NCBI GenBank assembly: GCA_910584345.1
Contig: CAJTZX010000033.1
Span: 1 to 45,449 of the forward strand
DNA length: 45,449 bases
Direction: 5' to 3'
DNA from: an uncultured Eubacterium sp.
GTDB lineage: Bacteria > Bacillota > Clostridia > Lachnospirales > Lachnospiraceae
Positions 15,296-24,671 of the stretch are shown one piece after another; position 1 is the stretch's first letter; each line of letters opens with the position of its first letter. The translations under genes and the position numbers were made by a program. The notes below the pieces were generated by a model, which saw nothing but the letters and a program-made list of their open reading frames with translations, searched no databases and was not told where the DNA came from.

Positions 15296-17392
15296 TTACG
15301 AAATTCTGGCAATGTATTTATTAAAATATTTCTTTAAGTTTGCAGACAATGCACTGCGGATGTCTTCCTTATCTCCCTGCATTACGATGTCCATAAACTC
15401 ATAGTCTTCAATCAGCATACTGCTGATATACCCCATAATATCTCCATTAATTTTCATATGTTCGTCCATTGGCGCCAGCATAATAAACACCATCCGTATC
15501 CCTTTAAAATAAGCATCTGCAAACGCTCCCAGATCTTTTGTCATACACACGGAAAATGCCGGACGCGTTACCCCTTTGGTACGTGCATGAAACAGCGCAA
15601 ATCCAAACTCTGCAAACACCTGACTGGCAATCTGCTCCCGCCTTAAAATATCTTCCCGGATGATTTCCTGACAGTCTGAATAAGGCGACATCTTCTCTGA
15701 GATCGCAATCAGCAGCTCCCCAAAGCTAATCTGATTATCCACACGGAAAAAATCCATATATTGTATGACCGTATGGATCTGCGAAGCAACAAAATTAATC
15801 TCTTCCAGCTGCATGGAAAACTCATCCGCTTCCTTTTGCTTTTTTGGAAGACGCTCATATTTGCGAATCATCTGCCGGATATTTTCAATATCCTCTTCAC
15901 TTAGCAGAGGGTTTACAAATACAATTGGAATTTCCGGCTGCTCCATCGGGATACTAGATATAAAAAAATCTGTCCGGCTCATAATATACGGCGTAATATC
16001 GTATTTGCCGTATGCGGTAATTTCCATTCTGCCATGAAACAGTTTTTCCAGCTTTGACGACATCAGCCGTGAAATCCCTATGCCGCTGGAGCAGATTACC
16101 CCAGCCTGTACTTTGCGGATTTTTTCCTGTCTGCCTTCTAACCGTACCATTGCCGCACCAAAATGCACCGTTAAAAATCCGATTTCCTGCTCTGGAACTT
16201 CTTTTCCTGTAAAATCCTTTAGAACTTGTGCCACTTTCTCACAACGACTGTAAATATCCGGATAGCTGACTTTGATATCTTCCAATACCGGATTTTGAAT
16301 TTTCATCCCATAGACAAGCCGAATCAGTGTAGGCTGCAAATGCGCCAGCAGCCCCTGGATAAATCCATCATCCTGCTTCATTAAATAAGCCTGCTTTGCA
16401 TCGTAGGCATCAATCATATCATTGACTAACTGCTGCAGCTTTTTGTTCTCGATCTCCAACTGGTCTTGTTCCTTCCACCGGATTTTTTCATGCTTGGCTC
16501 CTTTTAAATGCAGGCAAATATACGATGTTTCCACCTGAGGAATATCGATCTGAAATTCCCGCTCCAGTTCTTTGACGATGACCTTTGCCAATTCATAGTC
16601 TTCATCCTCGGTAATATTTTGTTTCCAGTTTTCGTCATCATCGATCACCTCATTTTTCTTAATACGGTTGATCGCGATCGAAATATGAATAATCAGCCCC
16701 ACATAAGAATTTTCTGTCAGTGTAAGCACCTTGTTATGGCCCATCTTTGTAATGCAGTCCATGACACGTTTTACGATATCATCGTTTAAAATTTGCCCGA
16801 TGTTTCCTTTTTTCATTGTCCGGTAAGAAGACAAATCATAACCGTCATCCCCATATACTTCCCGCATCATCTTCGTATCGATATTTTCATCAATAAATCC
16901 ACGGATTGCCCTGCGGTAACTTTCTTCGCTGCCTTCGATCGATATGCCGCTGCCAGGCTTGCGGCTGACAATCAGACCGTAATGTGCCAGCCACCCTTCC
17001 ACAGCTTCCAAATCCGTACTGATCGTCGCCTCGCTCACGTCAAACTGGCTGCTGTAGGCATACAGCTTGCGCAGTCCTTTTTCTTTCAATATTTCCAGAA
17101 TCAGACGTTTTCTGCGCTCTTCGCGGTTGCTGACATCATAATCATCTCCTGCGCTGCACACCGCAAGCAGACGCTCTTTTTCTTCTTCACTGCCTTCGAT
17201 CCAGATACCCACGCCTGTCTTTGAGACAAACTTTAAATCATAATCTTTTAACGAGCCGTCAACAAATTCCAGCTCCCGCTGCACCGTCCGTCTGCTGACG
17301 CCGATCTGTTCTGCAAGATACTTTACGGAAACAGCAGCGGACTCACGCAGCAATATCTGAAAAATCTGTTTTATCCTTGGTGTTATTTCCAT
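15296..17392 (-). CDS. mtlR: PRD-containing PTS regulator, MtlR type
   Basis: This 698-aa protein has the MtlR architecture: an N-terminal HTH (about 1-60, VKYLAEQIGVSRRTVQREL), a second Mga/DeoR-like HTH (about 85-165), two PRDs (about 180-400), an EIIB-like domain with Cys434 in AGVICSSGIG, and an EIIA-like domain with His602 in FALFHARTKG. Phosphorylation of these sites by PTS proteins tells such an activator whether sugar is being taken up. AAAGGGG sets the start at 17392; the frame continues 22 codons upstream. It lies between EIICB and EIIA, as in mtlARF operons. Confidence 0.92.
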   Translation of the reverse strand: MEITPRIKQIFQILLRESAAVSVKYLAEQIGVSRRTVQRELEFVDGSLKDYDLKFVSKTGVGIWIEGSEEEKERLLAVCSAGDDYDVSNREERRKRLILEILKEKGLRKLYAYSSQFDVSEATISTDLEAVEGWLAHYGLIVSRKPGSGISIEGSEESYRRAIRGFIDENIDTKMMREVYGDDGYDLSSYRTMKKGNIGQILNDDIVKRVMDCITKMGHNKVLTLTENSYVGLIIHISIAINRIKKNEVIDDDENWKQNITEDEDYELAKVIVKELEREFQIDIPQVETSYICLHLKGAKHEKIRWKEQDQLEIENKKLQQLVNDMIDAYDAKQAYLMKQDDGFIQGLLAHLQPTLIRLVYGMKIQNPVLEDIKVSYPDIYSRCEKVAQVLKDFTGKEVPEQEIGFLTVHFGAAMVRLEGRQEKIRKVQAGVICSSGIGISRLMSSKLEKLFHGRMEITAYGKYDITPYIMSRTDFFISSIPMEQPEIPIVFVNPLLSEEDIENIRQMIRKYERLPKKQKEADEFSMQLEEINFVASQIHTVIQYMDFFRVDNQISFGELLIAISEKMSPYSDCQEIIREDILRREQIASQVFAEFGFALFHARTKGVTRPAFSVCMTKDLGAFADAYFKGIRMVFIMLAPMDEHMKINGDIMGYISSMLIEDYEFMDIVMQGDKEDIRSALSANLKKYFNKYIARIS

Positions 17393-17473
17393 AATGTTGT
17401 ACCCCTTTTCCTGCCTTGCTTTTTGTAACCGTTCACACAATCTTTCACTCCGTATCAACGGTTACTTCAACGC

Positions 17474-18895
17474 TTATTTGAATGATAAATTCCGCTTCTT
17501 CAAATCTTCTACCAATGTCTCATATTCTGGAGCCGCCAAAAAGTTGGTAATCAAAACAAGCTCTGCATTCGGGTTGCTGTGCGCCGCGCGTTCCCCAAGC
17601 TCCTGATGCGTTACGACAATCTGTACATCCTGCGGGATCGATGAAACCGGTGTATGGATCACCTCAATGCCGGACAATCCGGCCGCGGTAATCTTCTTTT
17701 TCAATACCGTCGCGCCCATAGCGCTCGACCCCATGCCAGCATCGCACGCAAACGCAATTTTACTGATCTTTCCGCCTGCATTCCCGGATACTGCCTGATT
17801 TGTATTAGCCGAAGCCTGTGCCAAGCCTTTGGACTGGCGCTTCATCGCATCTTTTTTAGCCTGCGCTTCTTCTAACGATGTATCCCTGCCCATAAACTTT
17901 AATAACGGTACGGAAATCAAAAACGATACCGCTGCAGACAGCAGCACACCCGCAAAAAGCCCCAGATAACAGTGACGTTCCGCCATCATCGTAATCGCGA
18001 TGATACTTCCCGGCGATGCAGTAGAGACGAGGCCGACGTCAAACAAACTAAAACATAATACGCCTGTCATACCGCCTGCAATCGCTGATAACAGCAAAAA
18101 CGGATTCATCAATATGTATGGAAAATAAATCTCATGAATGCCGCCCAAAAAGTGAATAATTACAGCGCCAGGCGCAGAACTTTTCGCGCTTCCTTTTCCT
18201 GCAATACAGTAAGCGAGCAAAATGCCAAGCCCCGGCCCCGGATTTGCCTCCAACAGGAAGAAAATAGACTTTCCGGCTTCCTGCACCTGCTGAATGCCAA
18301 GCGGTGAAAAAATACCCTGATTAATCGCATTATTTAAAAACAATACCTTTGCAGGTTCAATTAAAATGCTGACAAGCGGCAGCAGACTATGATCTACCAA
18401 AAATCCTACGCCCGCGCTCATCGCAGATGTCAGTCCGTTTACAAGCGGCGTAATCCCAACCATGGAAAGCAGCGCCAGAATGCCGCCGATAATCCCGATG
18501 GAAAAGTTATTGATTAACATCTCAAATCCGGCCGGAATATGCCCATCCATCATCTTGTCAAATTTTTTAATTACAAGCGCTGATACCGGGCCTACAACCA
18601 TCGCGCCCAAAAACATCGGATTTTCAGAAGCCACGATAACACCCATTGCCGCGATCGCGCCTGTCAGCGCACCACGGTCACCGGCTACGACCCTGCCTCC
18701 GGTATACGCTATTAACAGCGGCAGCATCACATGGGACATCGGGCCTACCAGCTGCGCAAACGCCGCATTCGGTATCCATCCCTTCTCAATAAACAACGCC
18801 GCAATCAGCCCCCACGCAATGAAAGCGCCGATATTCGGCATTACCATGCCGCTTAGAAATCTTCCAAAAGTCTGTACTCTTTCTTTCATACTCAC
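17474..18895 (-). CDS. mtlA: PTS EIICB, mannitol type
   Basis: This 473-aa membrane protein takes up and phosphorylates a hexitol. The EIIC part (about 1-340) has many hydrophobic segments and the mannitol-family motifs FLSGMVMPNIGAFIAWG, NNAINQG and GGIHEIYFPY. After a polar linker (about 350-375) comes EIIB with the phosphocysteine Cys384 in FACDAGMGSSAMGA. No EIIA domain is attached; it is encoded separately two genes downstream. Length agrees with CmtA/MtlA EIICB proteins without EIIA. Mannitol is the family default, but the unusual downstream enzymes make another hexitol possible. Confidence 0.92.
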   Translation of the reverse strand: MSMKERVQTFGRFLSGMVMPNIGAFIAWGLIAALFIEKGWIPNAAFAQLVGPMSHVMLPLLIAYTGGRVVAGDRGALTGAIAAMGVIVASENPMFLGAMVVGPVSALVIKKFDKMMDGHIPAGFEMLINNFSIGIIGGILALLSMVGITPLVNGLTSAMSAGVGFLVDHSLLPLVSILIEPAKVLFLNNAINQGIFSPLGIQQVQEAGKSIFFLLEANPGPGLGILLAYCIAGKGSAKSSAPGAVIIHFLGGIHEIYFPYILMNPFLLLSAIAGGMTGVLCFSLFDVGLVSTASPGSIIAITMMAERHCYLGLFAGVLLSAAVSFLISVPLLKFMGRDTSLEEAQAKKDAMKRQSKGLAQASANTNQAVSGNAGGKISKIAFACDAGMGSSAMGATVLKKKITAAGLSGIEVIHTPVSSIPQDVQIVVTHQELGERAAHSNPNAELVLITNFLAAPEYETLVEDLKKRNLSFK

Positions 18896-19034
18896 ACCTC
18901 TTTTTTGATATCGCTTTCGTTATTGCCTGCTTTTCACGCAGGCCGTCACTTCTCTCGTTGTCAAACACGGCTGGCCAGCCATTTCGTGGTTTTGAATTAT
19001 TACACTCAAACCATGTTTCTTGTCTGCTGAGTCT

Positions 19035-19064
19035 ATTATACGTTGCACTGCCCATCTGTTTCAA
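19035..19064 (-). promoter_or_regulatory. Promoter of the hexitol PTS operon
   Basis: On the minus strand TTGAAA (19064-19059), an 18-bp spacer and TATAAT (19040-19035) precede the EIICB gene with a leader of about 130 nt. The two promoters of this operon have the same -35, spacing and -10. The leader contains the 12-bp palindrome GGCTGGCCAGCC (18970-18981). Confidence 0.6.
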
Positions 19065-19076
19065 GCAATAGAAAAA

Positions 19077-19109
19077 GAGATTTGGCACTAAGAGTTAATG
19101 CCAAATCTC
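19077..19109 (-). terminator. Intrinsic terminator of the secreted-protein gene
   Basis: GAGATTTGGCA (19077-19087) pairs perfectly with TGCCAAATCTC (19099-19109). On the minus strand the stem is followed by CTTTTTC, giving a U-rich tail, just after the secreted-protein stop at 19145. It separates that gene from the PTS promoter. Confidence 0.75.
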
Positions 19110-19144
19110 CTGTTTTTTATGCAAACTGTATAAATACGATATCG

Positions 19145-21631
19145 TTAGTTTTCCCATTCCTCTTCCGGAATATCCTGTACCGGCTTCGCATCGATAACCG
19201 TCGTATCCACAGCCTTGATGATATTACCTTCCACCCCAAATTTTGTTATCGTAAACTGCCAGCTGACATTCTGCGGTTTTGGGTCTGCCTTTGCAAGCTC
19301 TTCTTTTAGTTTGTCCATACAACGTTGTTCCAGCGCTTCATCGTATACCTGTAAAGTAACCTGAGATTCCATAATTCCTTTGTCTGTTTCACCTGTTTCA
19401 TCCCCGTCGTAAATCGGCTCCGGCGTATAGACCTCCCCGCCTGCAGTTTCAAAACAGAACTCCATATCAATGCTTTTCTCCCCGAAATTAGCGCCCACGG
19501 ATTTATAAAAATCACTGTTTTTAGCGAATATATACTGGAATGTTTCCTTTTCCTTTAACACCACAAAGTCACCTCGTTTGAAAGAGTTATTCCACTTGAA
19601 TTTTCCATTAGGCAGTTCAGCCGGAATCTGTAATGGAGTAATCGGAATTTCCACCTTGAGGTAATACTTTCCTTCTTTTTTCTCCAGAGCTTCCAAACTG
19701 GCCCCGCTGATTATGACCGTAGTCTTGATTTCATCTACGCCAATCGATTTTTCCAGTGCTTCTGCTGCCTGAATCTTTGGAATCTTCGGCCCGTCGCCTG
19801 TCCATTGCGGCAATTCCTCCAACTCTGATGCATACGGCCGCTTCTCTTTGTCATAAACCATTACAATTTTATTGTCCTGTATAGAATCAGCCAGAATCTT
19901 TATGGAAAATGGTTTTCCCTCATACTGCGCCTCACGGATACTTAGATAATCCCGCAAATACCGGCCGATCACCTCTTCATTCCATTCCTGAATCGGAACC
20001 TCAATCTCTTCGCCTGCAGTTCCTTTCTCTTTATCTGCAAAACGGAAATATACCTTCAGACCGCTCGTCTTTCTGGCGCTGCCTGCCAGTTTGTATACAT
20101 TTTTTTTATCATCCGAAGACCTAGAAGAGATCCCGTCCGTATACCAGTGTTTATCATCTCCTACTCCTACACTATACTGCATCGTCAGTTCCGGCCGGTC
20201 TTCAAAAAACATCACATCTTTATTTATCTTTAAGTATAATTTCCAGTATACTTTCGAATCATCACCATCGGCGCCGACTGTGATTACTGTACACTCTGCC
20301 TTAATCCCCTTTTGAACATCCTCAAGGGAAGGTGTTGGTATATCGTTTTTATTGGTATCCTCCGAACCGGAACCCGTTCCTGAACCGGAACCCGTTCCTG
20401 AACCGGAACCCGTTCCTGAACCGGAACCCGTACCCGAACCGGAACCGGAACCTGAGCCAGAGCTGGAACCATACGAAGCGGAACCTGAATTCTGCGCAGT
20501 ATCCGAAGATACCTGCATATTCTTTTGTCCGGCATTTACATTTGCAGGCGTTCCGTTCGGACGTTTTACCGAAATGATTTTCGATGTCAGATTGCTGATC
20601 GTCGCTTTGATGCCTGCTGCTGCCAGAGAAACAACGCTGCCCTCAGCTCCTTTCTCAAACGTTAACGATGCTGCAGCATGCAGCGAAAGTCCCAGCGGCG
20701 TTTCTGATACGATCTGCGTATCTGCTGCCGTCTGCTCGACCGATACGGACAAATCTGTCTCCGGCTTGCCGGATACGGACAGCTTCATTTTAGACTGAAT
20801 ACGGATATAATCCGCTTTTCCGTTTACTTCCAGCTTCACATCTGCATCTGACTGCGGAAGTGTAATTTCTTTTACCTGCGCACCCTTATTTACAATCATA
20901 CGGGCCGCTTTTGCAGTAACTCGAATCACATTGCCGACTGCCTTCTCAAACCATGTATCCGGTTTTACCGCATGGATTTCTATAGACTGAAACACGCCGT
21001 TGTTCTCAACGTCTGACAAAGGCGCGTTTACAATCAGGCTGACATTTGGATACGAACCTGCCGGAATCACAAATTTTGCGGCATTCGAAGCAGCAATCGT
21101 TAATTTTTTCAGACTGACGTTTGTCAAAGCCTGCTCTAACTGCTCCTGTGTGGAAACTTCTGTTTCCGTAACCGGCGTCTGCTGTTCCGGCTTTGGCTCC
21201 GTATCCTCTGCAGCAACGACCTTCACTCTGCACCGTACAGTTTTGGAAGTATGTTTTTTTCTGGACGTTGTCTTCAACACCGCCTTTACTGTCGTCCTGC
21301 CAACGCCTTTTCCCTGAATCTGAAAGCTTTTTTCCGTCTTTGCGGATACTGCCGCAATCGTTTCGTCGTTTGTGGATATCTTTTGGATCTTCCACCCTGC
21401 CGTATTGTTTTTCAGCGTCATACGGTTTTTCTGCCCGACCTGCAGCGTCTTAAATGCAGTGCGCATACTTACATATGGCTTTGCCGCAGCCGATACGGAT
21501 ATCCTATTGGCCGGCAGACAAGCAACTGCTGTTGCAACAGACAAGGAAACCGCCAGCGCTTTCTGGTACAGCCTCCTCCTGCCTTTTCCGACACATGCTT
21601 TCCATGCGCGGCAAACACTCCCCTGTTTCAT
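19145..21631 (-). CDS. Large secreted protein with Ig-like N-terminus and Ser/Gly repeat linker
   Basis: This 828-aa exported protein has a long basic signal peptide (about 1-48, ending near VSAAAK). A Big2-like Ig domain follows (about 50-140: TLQVGQKNRMTLKNN, GKGVGRTTVKAVLK). Then comes a Thr/Glu/Pro linker and a beta-strand-rich, possibly beta-helical region (about 155-370). A pure Ser/Gly/Thr linker (about 390-425) encoded by 18-bp DNA repeats leads to a C-terminal region of about 400 residues that I do not recognise. No LPxTG or membrane anchor is seen, so it is probably released or bound non-covalently. AAGGAGG precedes the ATG. It has its own terminator and is not obviously linked to its neighbours. 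Confidence 0.8.
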   Translation of the reverse strand: MKQGSVCRAWKACVGKGRRRLYQKALAVSLSVATAVACLPANRISVSAAAKPYVSMRTAFKTLQVGQKNRMTLKNNTAGWKIQKISTNDETIAAVSAKTEKSFQIQGKGVGRTTVKAVLKTTSRKKHTSKTVRCRVKVVAAEDTEPKPEQQTPVTETEVSTQEQLEQALTNVSLKKLTIAASNAAKFVIPAGSYPNVSLIVNAPLSDVENNGVFQSIEIHAVKPDTWFEKAVGNVIRVTAKAARMIVNKGAQVKEITLPQSDADVKLEVNGKADYIRIQSKMKLSVSGKPETDLSVSVEQTAADTQIVSETPLGLSLHAAASLTFEKGAEGSVVSLAAAGIKATISNLTSKIISVKRPNGTPANVNAGQKNMQVSSDTAQNSGSASYGSSSGSGSGSGSGTGSGSGTGSGSGTGSGSGTGSGSEDTNKNDIPTPSLEDVQKGIKAECTVITVGADGDDSKVYWKLYLKINKDVMFFEDRPELTMQYSVGVGDDKHWYTDGISSRSSDDKKNVYKLAGSARKTSGLKVYFRFADKEKGTAGEEIEVPIQEWNEEVIGRYLRDYLSIREAQYEGKPFSIKILADSIQDNKIVMVYDKEKRPYASELEELPQWTGDGPKIPKIQAAEALEKSIGVDEIKTTVIISGASLEALEKKEGKYYLKVEIPITPLQIPAELPNGKFKWNNSFKRGDFVVLKEKETFQYIFAKNSDFYKSVGANFGEKSIDMEFCFETAGGEVYTPEPIYDGDETGETDKGIMESQVTLQVYDEALEQRCMDKLKEELAKADPKPQNVSWQFTITKFGVEGNIIKAVDTTVIDAKPVQDIPEEEWEN
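20364..20460. repeat. 18-bp coding repeats (Ser-Gly linker)
   Basis: GAACCGGAACCCGTTCCT occurs at 20364, 20382 and 20400, with a variant at 20418 and decayed copies to about 20460. On the minus strand it encodes GTGSGS units. Because 18 is a multiple of three, copy-number change would lengthen or shorten the linker without shifting frame. Confidence 0.9.
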
Positions 21632-21777
21632 ATTGGATCCTCCTTTATAATGATAAATGACCGGAATAACATAGATTCCTGATTTTGGTCATTATATCAT
21701 TACAGGCATATGATTTCAGCAATTTGGCGCAAAACGCACTTTTTTCGGTATCATTTGAGTTTTATGAATTTTTTGAA

Positions 21778-23493
21778 TTATTTAAATTGTAAATCCGCAA
21801 GCTTCCCGCCATCCAGCAGAATATGCTTTCCCTGAAATGCAATCCCGTATATTCGTATCCGCTGCGGTTTTATCCCTTTTGCCAATAACGCCGCAGCATA
21901 TTTTTTCTCTGCTATCTGCCGCAAAGCCGCATCCACTGTCTCCTGCAAGGATGCTTCCTTTTTTGTATCCCGCACTTTAAATTCCAGAATGATCCCGTCA
22001 TCCACGTCCTGGTTAAACGGCTCAAGCACTACGTCATAACGTCCATAACCGCTTTCCCGGTTCGAAGTAATATGATAAATATTACGCAGACCGGCAATCA
22101 GGCCCAATGTAAAACCGTGATAAAAGTTTTCAGGCTGTTTAAATTCTGATGGTTTTGCTCCGGTATCAAAACTGCTGAATGTTTCTTCCGCAATCTCGTT
22201 TAAATACTCATTCATAAATTCTTTATTCCCTGCCAGAAGCGCTTTTGAGAATTCATCATAATCCAGCCTTTGATTCGAAAACCACCCCATTACCATTTCA
22301 TCAAACATCATGCATACTTCTTTGTTTGTAAGCGCAAGCACATATTCCTGCTTATCTGTACTGTTTTGCTTCACCTGCAGCGCTTTTAAATAACCGCTCG
22401 CTAACAGCAGGCTCCAAACTGCTGTCTTTGATTTATTTAATTGCTTAAATACAATCTCTTCGTCAAGGTACGTCTGAAAAGATCTTCCCAGCAGTAATTC
22501 TTCCATAACAAGCTTCATTTGCGCTCCGCCGCTGTGAATCAGCTTTCCAACCATACTGTTGGAGCTTGTATTCACCCAAAATGCACGCAGTTGTCTTTCA
22601 TCCAGAAAATTTATGATCGACCATGGATTGTATATGCTGTCCCGGTTTCCAAAACGAAACCCATCATACCATCTTTTCACATCCTGTTTTTGCCGCAGCA
22701 GTCCATACTCTGCAAGCGCCGCAAGAACTTCTTCTTCCGTAAAGCCAAAAGACGTCTCGTATTTTACCGATGTTGTCGTAATGACTTTTAAATTATTCAA
22801 ATCCGAAAAAACAGATTCCTTGCTTACTCGCGTGATTCCGGTTAAAATTGCCCGCTCCATATATGGGTTTTCTTTAAAAGAAGCATTAAACATTGCTCTG
22901 ATAAACGCTGACATTTCCTCCCAATACCCACCCAAATATGCTTCCTGCATCGGCGTATCATACTCATCCAAAAAGATCAGCGGTTTTTTCTTATAAAATC
23001 TGTACAGAAATTCAGATAACCGATGAATGGCCGCCACTGCTGTATGCTCCTGCATCGTATCACATACTTCATGAAAATATTTTTTTTCTGCTTCGGACAG
23101 CAGATCTCCATCCAGCAAGTATCGGTTCCTTCCATACATCTCTGTCAAAATCTGATTCATCATCATCCGTGTATATGGGTAACTGTTCCCTTTGACTCTT
23201 GAAAAGCTCAAAAAAATGACCGGATACGTTCCCTGCAGACCGCGATACTCCTCATACTCCCAAATGTTCAGCTTTTCAAATACTGCTTTCTCCTGTGCAT
23301 AATTGACGGAAAAAAATTGTTCCAGCATGCTCATCGTAAGCGTCTTTCCAAACCTTCTGGGCCTTGTAATCAAAGTCACGTCGTCCATGTTTTCCCACCA
23401 TTCTTTAATAAACAGCGTCTTATCTACATAAAAACAATTGTGTTTCAGCAGCTTGCCAAAATCCTGTATGCCGATTGCTACTCTCCTTGCCAT
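21778..23493 (-). CDS. AAA-ATPase-like / PD-(D/E)XK nuclease-fold protein
   Basis: This 571-aa protein belongs to the family with an N-terminal AAA-ATPase-like domain and a C-terminal PD-(D/E)XK-fold domain common in Clostridia and Bacteroidetes. Seen are ITRPRRFGKTLTMS (Walker A-like), KPLIFLDEYDTPMQ (Walker B), TGITRVSKESVFSDLNN (sensor) and, near the end, RYDVVLEP with IILEFKVRDTK as nuclease-fold residues. GGGGGTG lies before the ATG at 23493. These genes often occur in many copies per genome. Their role is unproven; phage defence and mobile origin have been suggested for relatives. Confidence 0.88.
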   Translation of the reverse strand: MARRVAIGIQDFGKLLKHNCFYVDKTLFIKEWWENMDDVTLITRPRRFGKTLTMSMLEQFFSVNYAQEKAVFEKLNIWEYEEYRGLQGTYPVIFLSFSRVKGNSYPYTRMMMNQILTEMYGRNRYLLDGDLLSEAEKKYFHEVCDTMQEHTAVAAIHRLSEFLYRFYKKKPLIFLDEYDTPMQEAYLGGYWEEMSAFIRAMFNASFKENPYMERAILTGITRVSKESVFSDLNNLKVITTTSVKYETSFGFTEEEVLAALAEYGLLRQKQDVKRWYDGFRFGNRDSIYNPWSIINFLDERQLRAFWVNTSSNSMVGKLIHSGGAQMKLVMEELLLGRSFQTYLDEEIVFKQLNKSKTAVWSLLLASGYLKALQVKQNSTDKQEYVLALTNKEVCMMFDEMVMGWFSNQRLDYDEFSKALLAGNKEFMNEYLNEIAEETFSSFDTGAKPSEFKQPENFYHGFTLGLIAGLRNIYHITSNRESGYGRYDVVLEPFNQDVDDGIILEFKVRDTKKEASLQETVDAALRQIAEKKYAAALLAKGIKPQRIRIYGIAFQGKHILLDGGKLADLQFK

Positions 23494-23612
23494 TGCATCA
23501 CCCCCTAAGGCTCATTTCGAATCATTTATTCCGGCAAATCAACATCTGCCAGAGTTTGCTTCATTATAGCATTCCCATTTTATCACCGCAAGTGCGCCCT
23601 GTTTCAATTTCC

Positions 23613-23690
23613 ATTAAGTTAATGACATTGGTTACTTGTCCACCCCCGTGAATAATAACTGACATTGCCCGTAAATAGTAACCCATTTCC
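23613..23690 (+). mobile_element. Degenerate IS21-like element end
   Basis: The stretch begins TTAAGTTAATGACATTGG, one base different from TTAAGTAAATGACATTGG at 40-57. It holds two TGACATTG copies, one followed by GTTACTTGTCCACC and one by CCCGTAAATAGTAACCC. This matches the style of repeated subterminal sites at IS21-family ends. No transposase gene remains. It occupies much of the 301-bp gap between the ATPase gene and the TerD promoter. Confidence 0.4.
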
Positions 23691-23721
23691 TTATAAATTC
23701 ATCACAGTCTGCCATTTAAGC

Positions 23722-23750
23722 TTTACACTCCCTCCTCTTTTCAGTATAAT
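23722..23750 (+). promoter_or_regulatory. Promoter of the TerD-AIM24 genes
   Basis: TTTACA (23722-23727), a 17-bp spacer and TATAAT (23745-23750) form a good sigma-A promoter, giving a leader of about 40 nt. Confidence 0.65.
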
Positions 23751-23794
23751 ACAAATATAAGCTCTATGGAAATACTTAGAAAGCAGGTGAAACT

Positions 23795-24658
23795 ATGCCA
23801 TTTGATATTGCTATGAAATCCAAAGGCTGCTTCGACCGAAATTCCCTTACTTCGATCAACAGCGCCCACGTACAGGGCTCCTTTTCTTCCAGCACTCTTT
23901 CTGCACAAAACAGATCTGCTGCACAAAAAATCCCTGCTTTAAATACTCCCGTATCATCCATCCATACGCAAACAAACACCCGCACACCATCTGCAGCGCA
24001 TAGTATGCCGCCGACTTCCAGCCGCAATAAACCATCAGCTTCCATACATAATGCACCGTCGGCATCGGTATCGGCTGCACCGCCCCGTCAGAAATTGCCG
24101 GCATTTGGAAACCCAGTTCAAAAAGGCCAGAAATTGCCGCTTACTGCCGATGGCAAAGCCTCCGGCATTTGGAAAGCCTGTTTTGGCTGGAATACTTCCA
24201 ACCCACAATGTGACGCAGACGTCTCTGCTTTTTTGCTGGGTGCAGATGGAAAAGTCCTAGGAGATTCCTGGTTTGTCTTTTACGGCCAGACCGAAAGCCC
24301 GGACAAAAGCTGCCGTTTGCAGAATGGACAGGGCACAGACCGGGAAGTCATTACCCTCGACTTCCAAAAGCTTCATACGAATGTAAAGAAAATTGTATTT
24401 GTGCTGACGATTCATGAAGCGTTTTCAAAAAGACTTCATTTTGGTATGATGCAGGATGCCTATATCCGTATTTTAAATGACCGCAATGCAGAATGTGTCA
24501 GCTTTCAGATGCGCGAATATTATTCCAACGTGATATCGATGATGATTGGCGAAATCTACCAGTACAATGATAGCTGGAAATTCCATGCTGTCGGCAACGG
24601 CGTCGCAAAGGATCTGGCCGGGCTATGTGCTTTATACGGCGTAGAAGTTAGTGATTAG
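23795..24658 (+). CDS. TerD-domain protein with long disordered N-terminal extension
   Basis: This 287-aa protein joins about 105 residues rich in Ser, Pro, Ala and Thr to a C-terminal TerD domain (about 107-287). The domain opens with NPVQKGQKLPL and keeps CDADVSAFLLG and MMQDAYIRILND. However, the usual Ca2+-binding block GDNLTGAGDGDDE is replaced by RLQNGQGTDREV, so calcium binding may be lost or altered. TerD proteins act in tellurite, phage and membrane-stress responses. Its gene is followed 13 bp later by an AIM24 gene and lies opposite three canonical terD genes. Confidence 0.85.
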   Translation: MPFDIAMKSKGCFDRNSLTSINSAHVQGSFSSSTLSAQNRSAAQKIPALNTPVSSIHTQTNTRTPSAAHSMPPTSSRNKPSASIHNAPSASVSAAPPRQKLPAFGNPVQKGQKLPLTADGKASGIWKACFGWNTSNPQCDADVSAFLLGADGKVLGDSWFVFYGQTESPDKSCRLQNGQGTDREVITLDFQKLHTNVKKIVFVLTIHEAFSKRLHFGMMQDAYIRILNDRNAECVSFQMREYYSNVISMMIGEIYQYNDSWKFHAVGNGVAKDLAGLCALYGVEVSD

Positions 24659-24671
24659 GAGGATTTTACAT

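Noticed and set aside
20352..20798. Plus-strand reading frame rich in Val-Pro-Glu-Pro repeats
   Set aside because: It is the antisense reading of the Ser-Gly linker repeats in the secreted-protein gene. It has no ribosome site, and the sense gene has a clear start, signal peptide and terminator.
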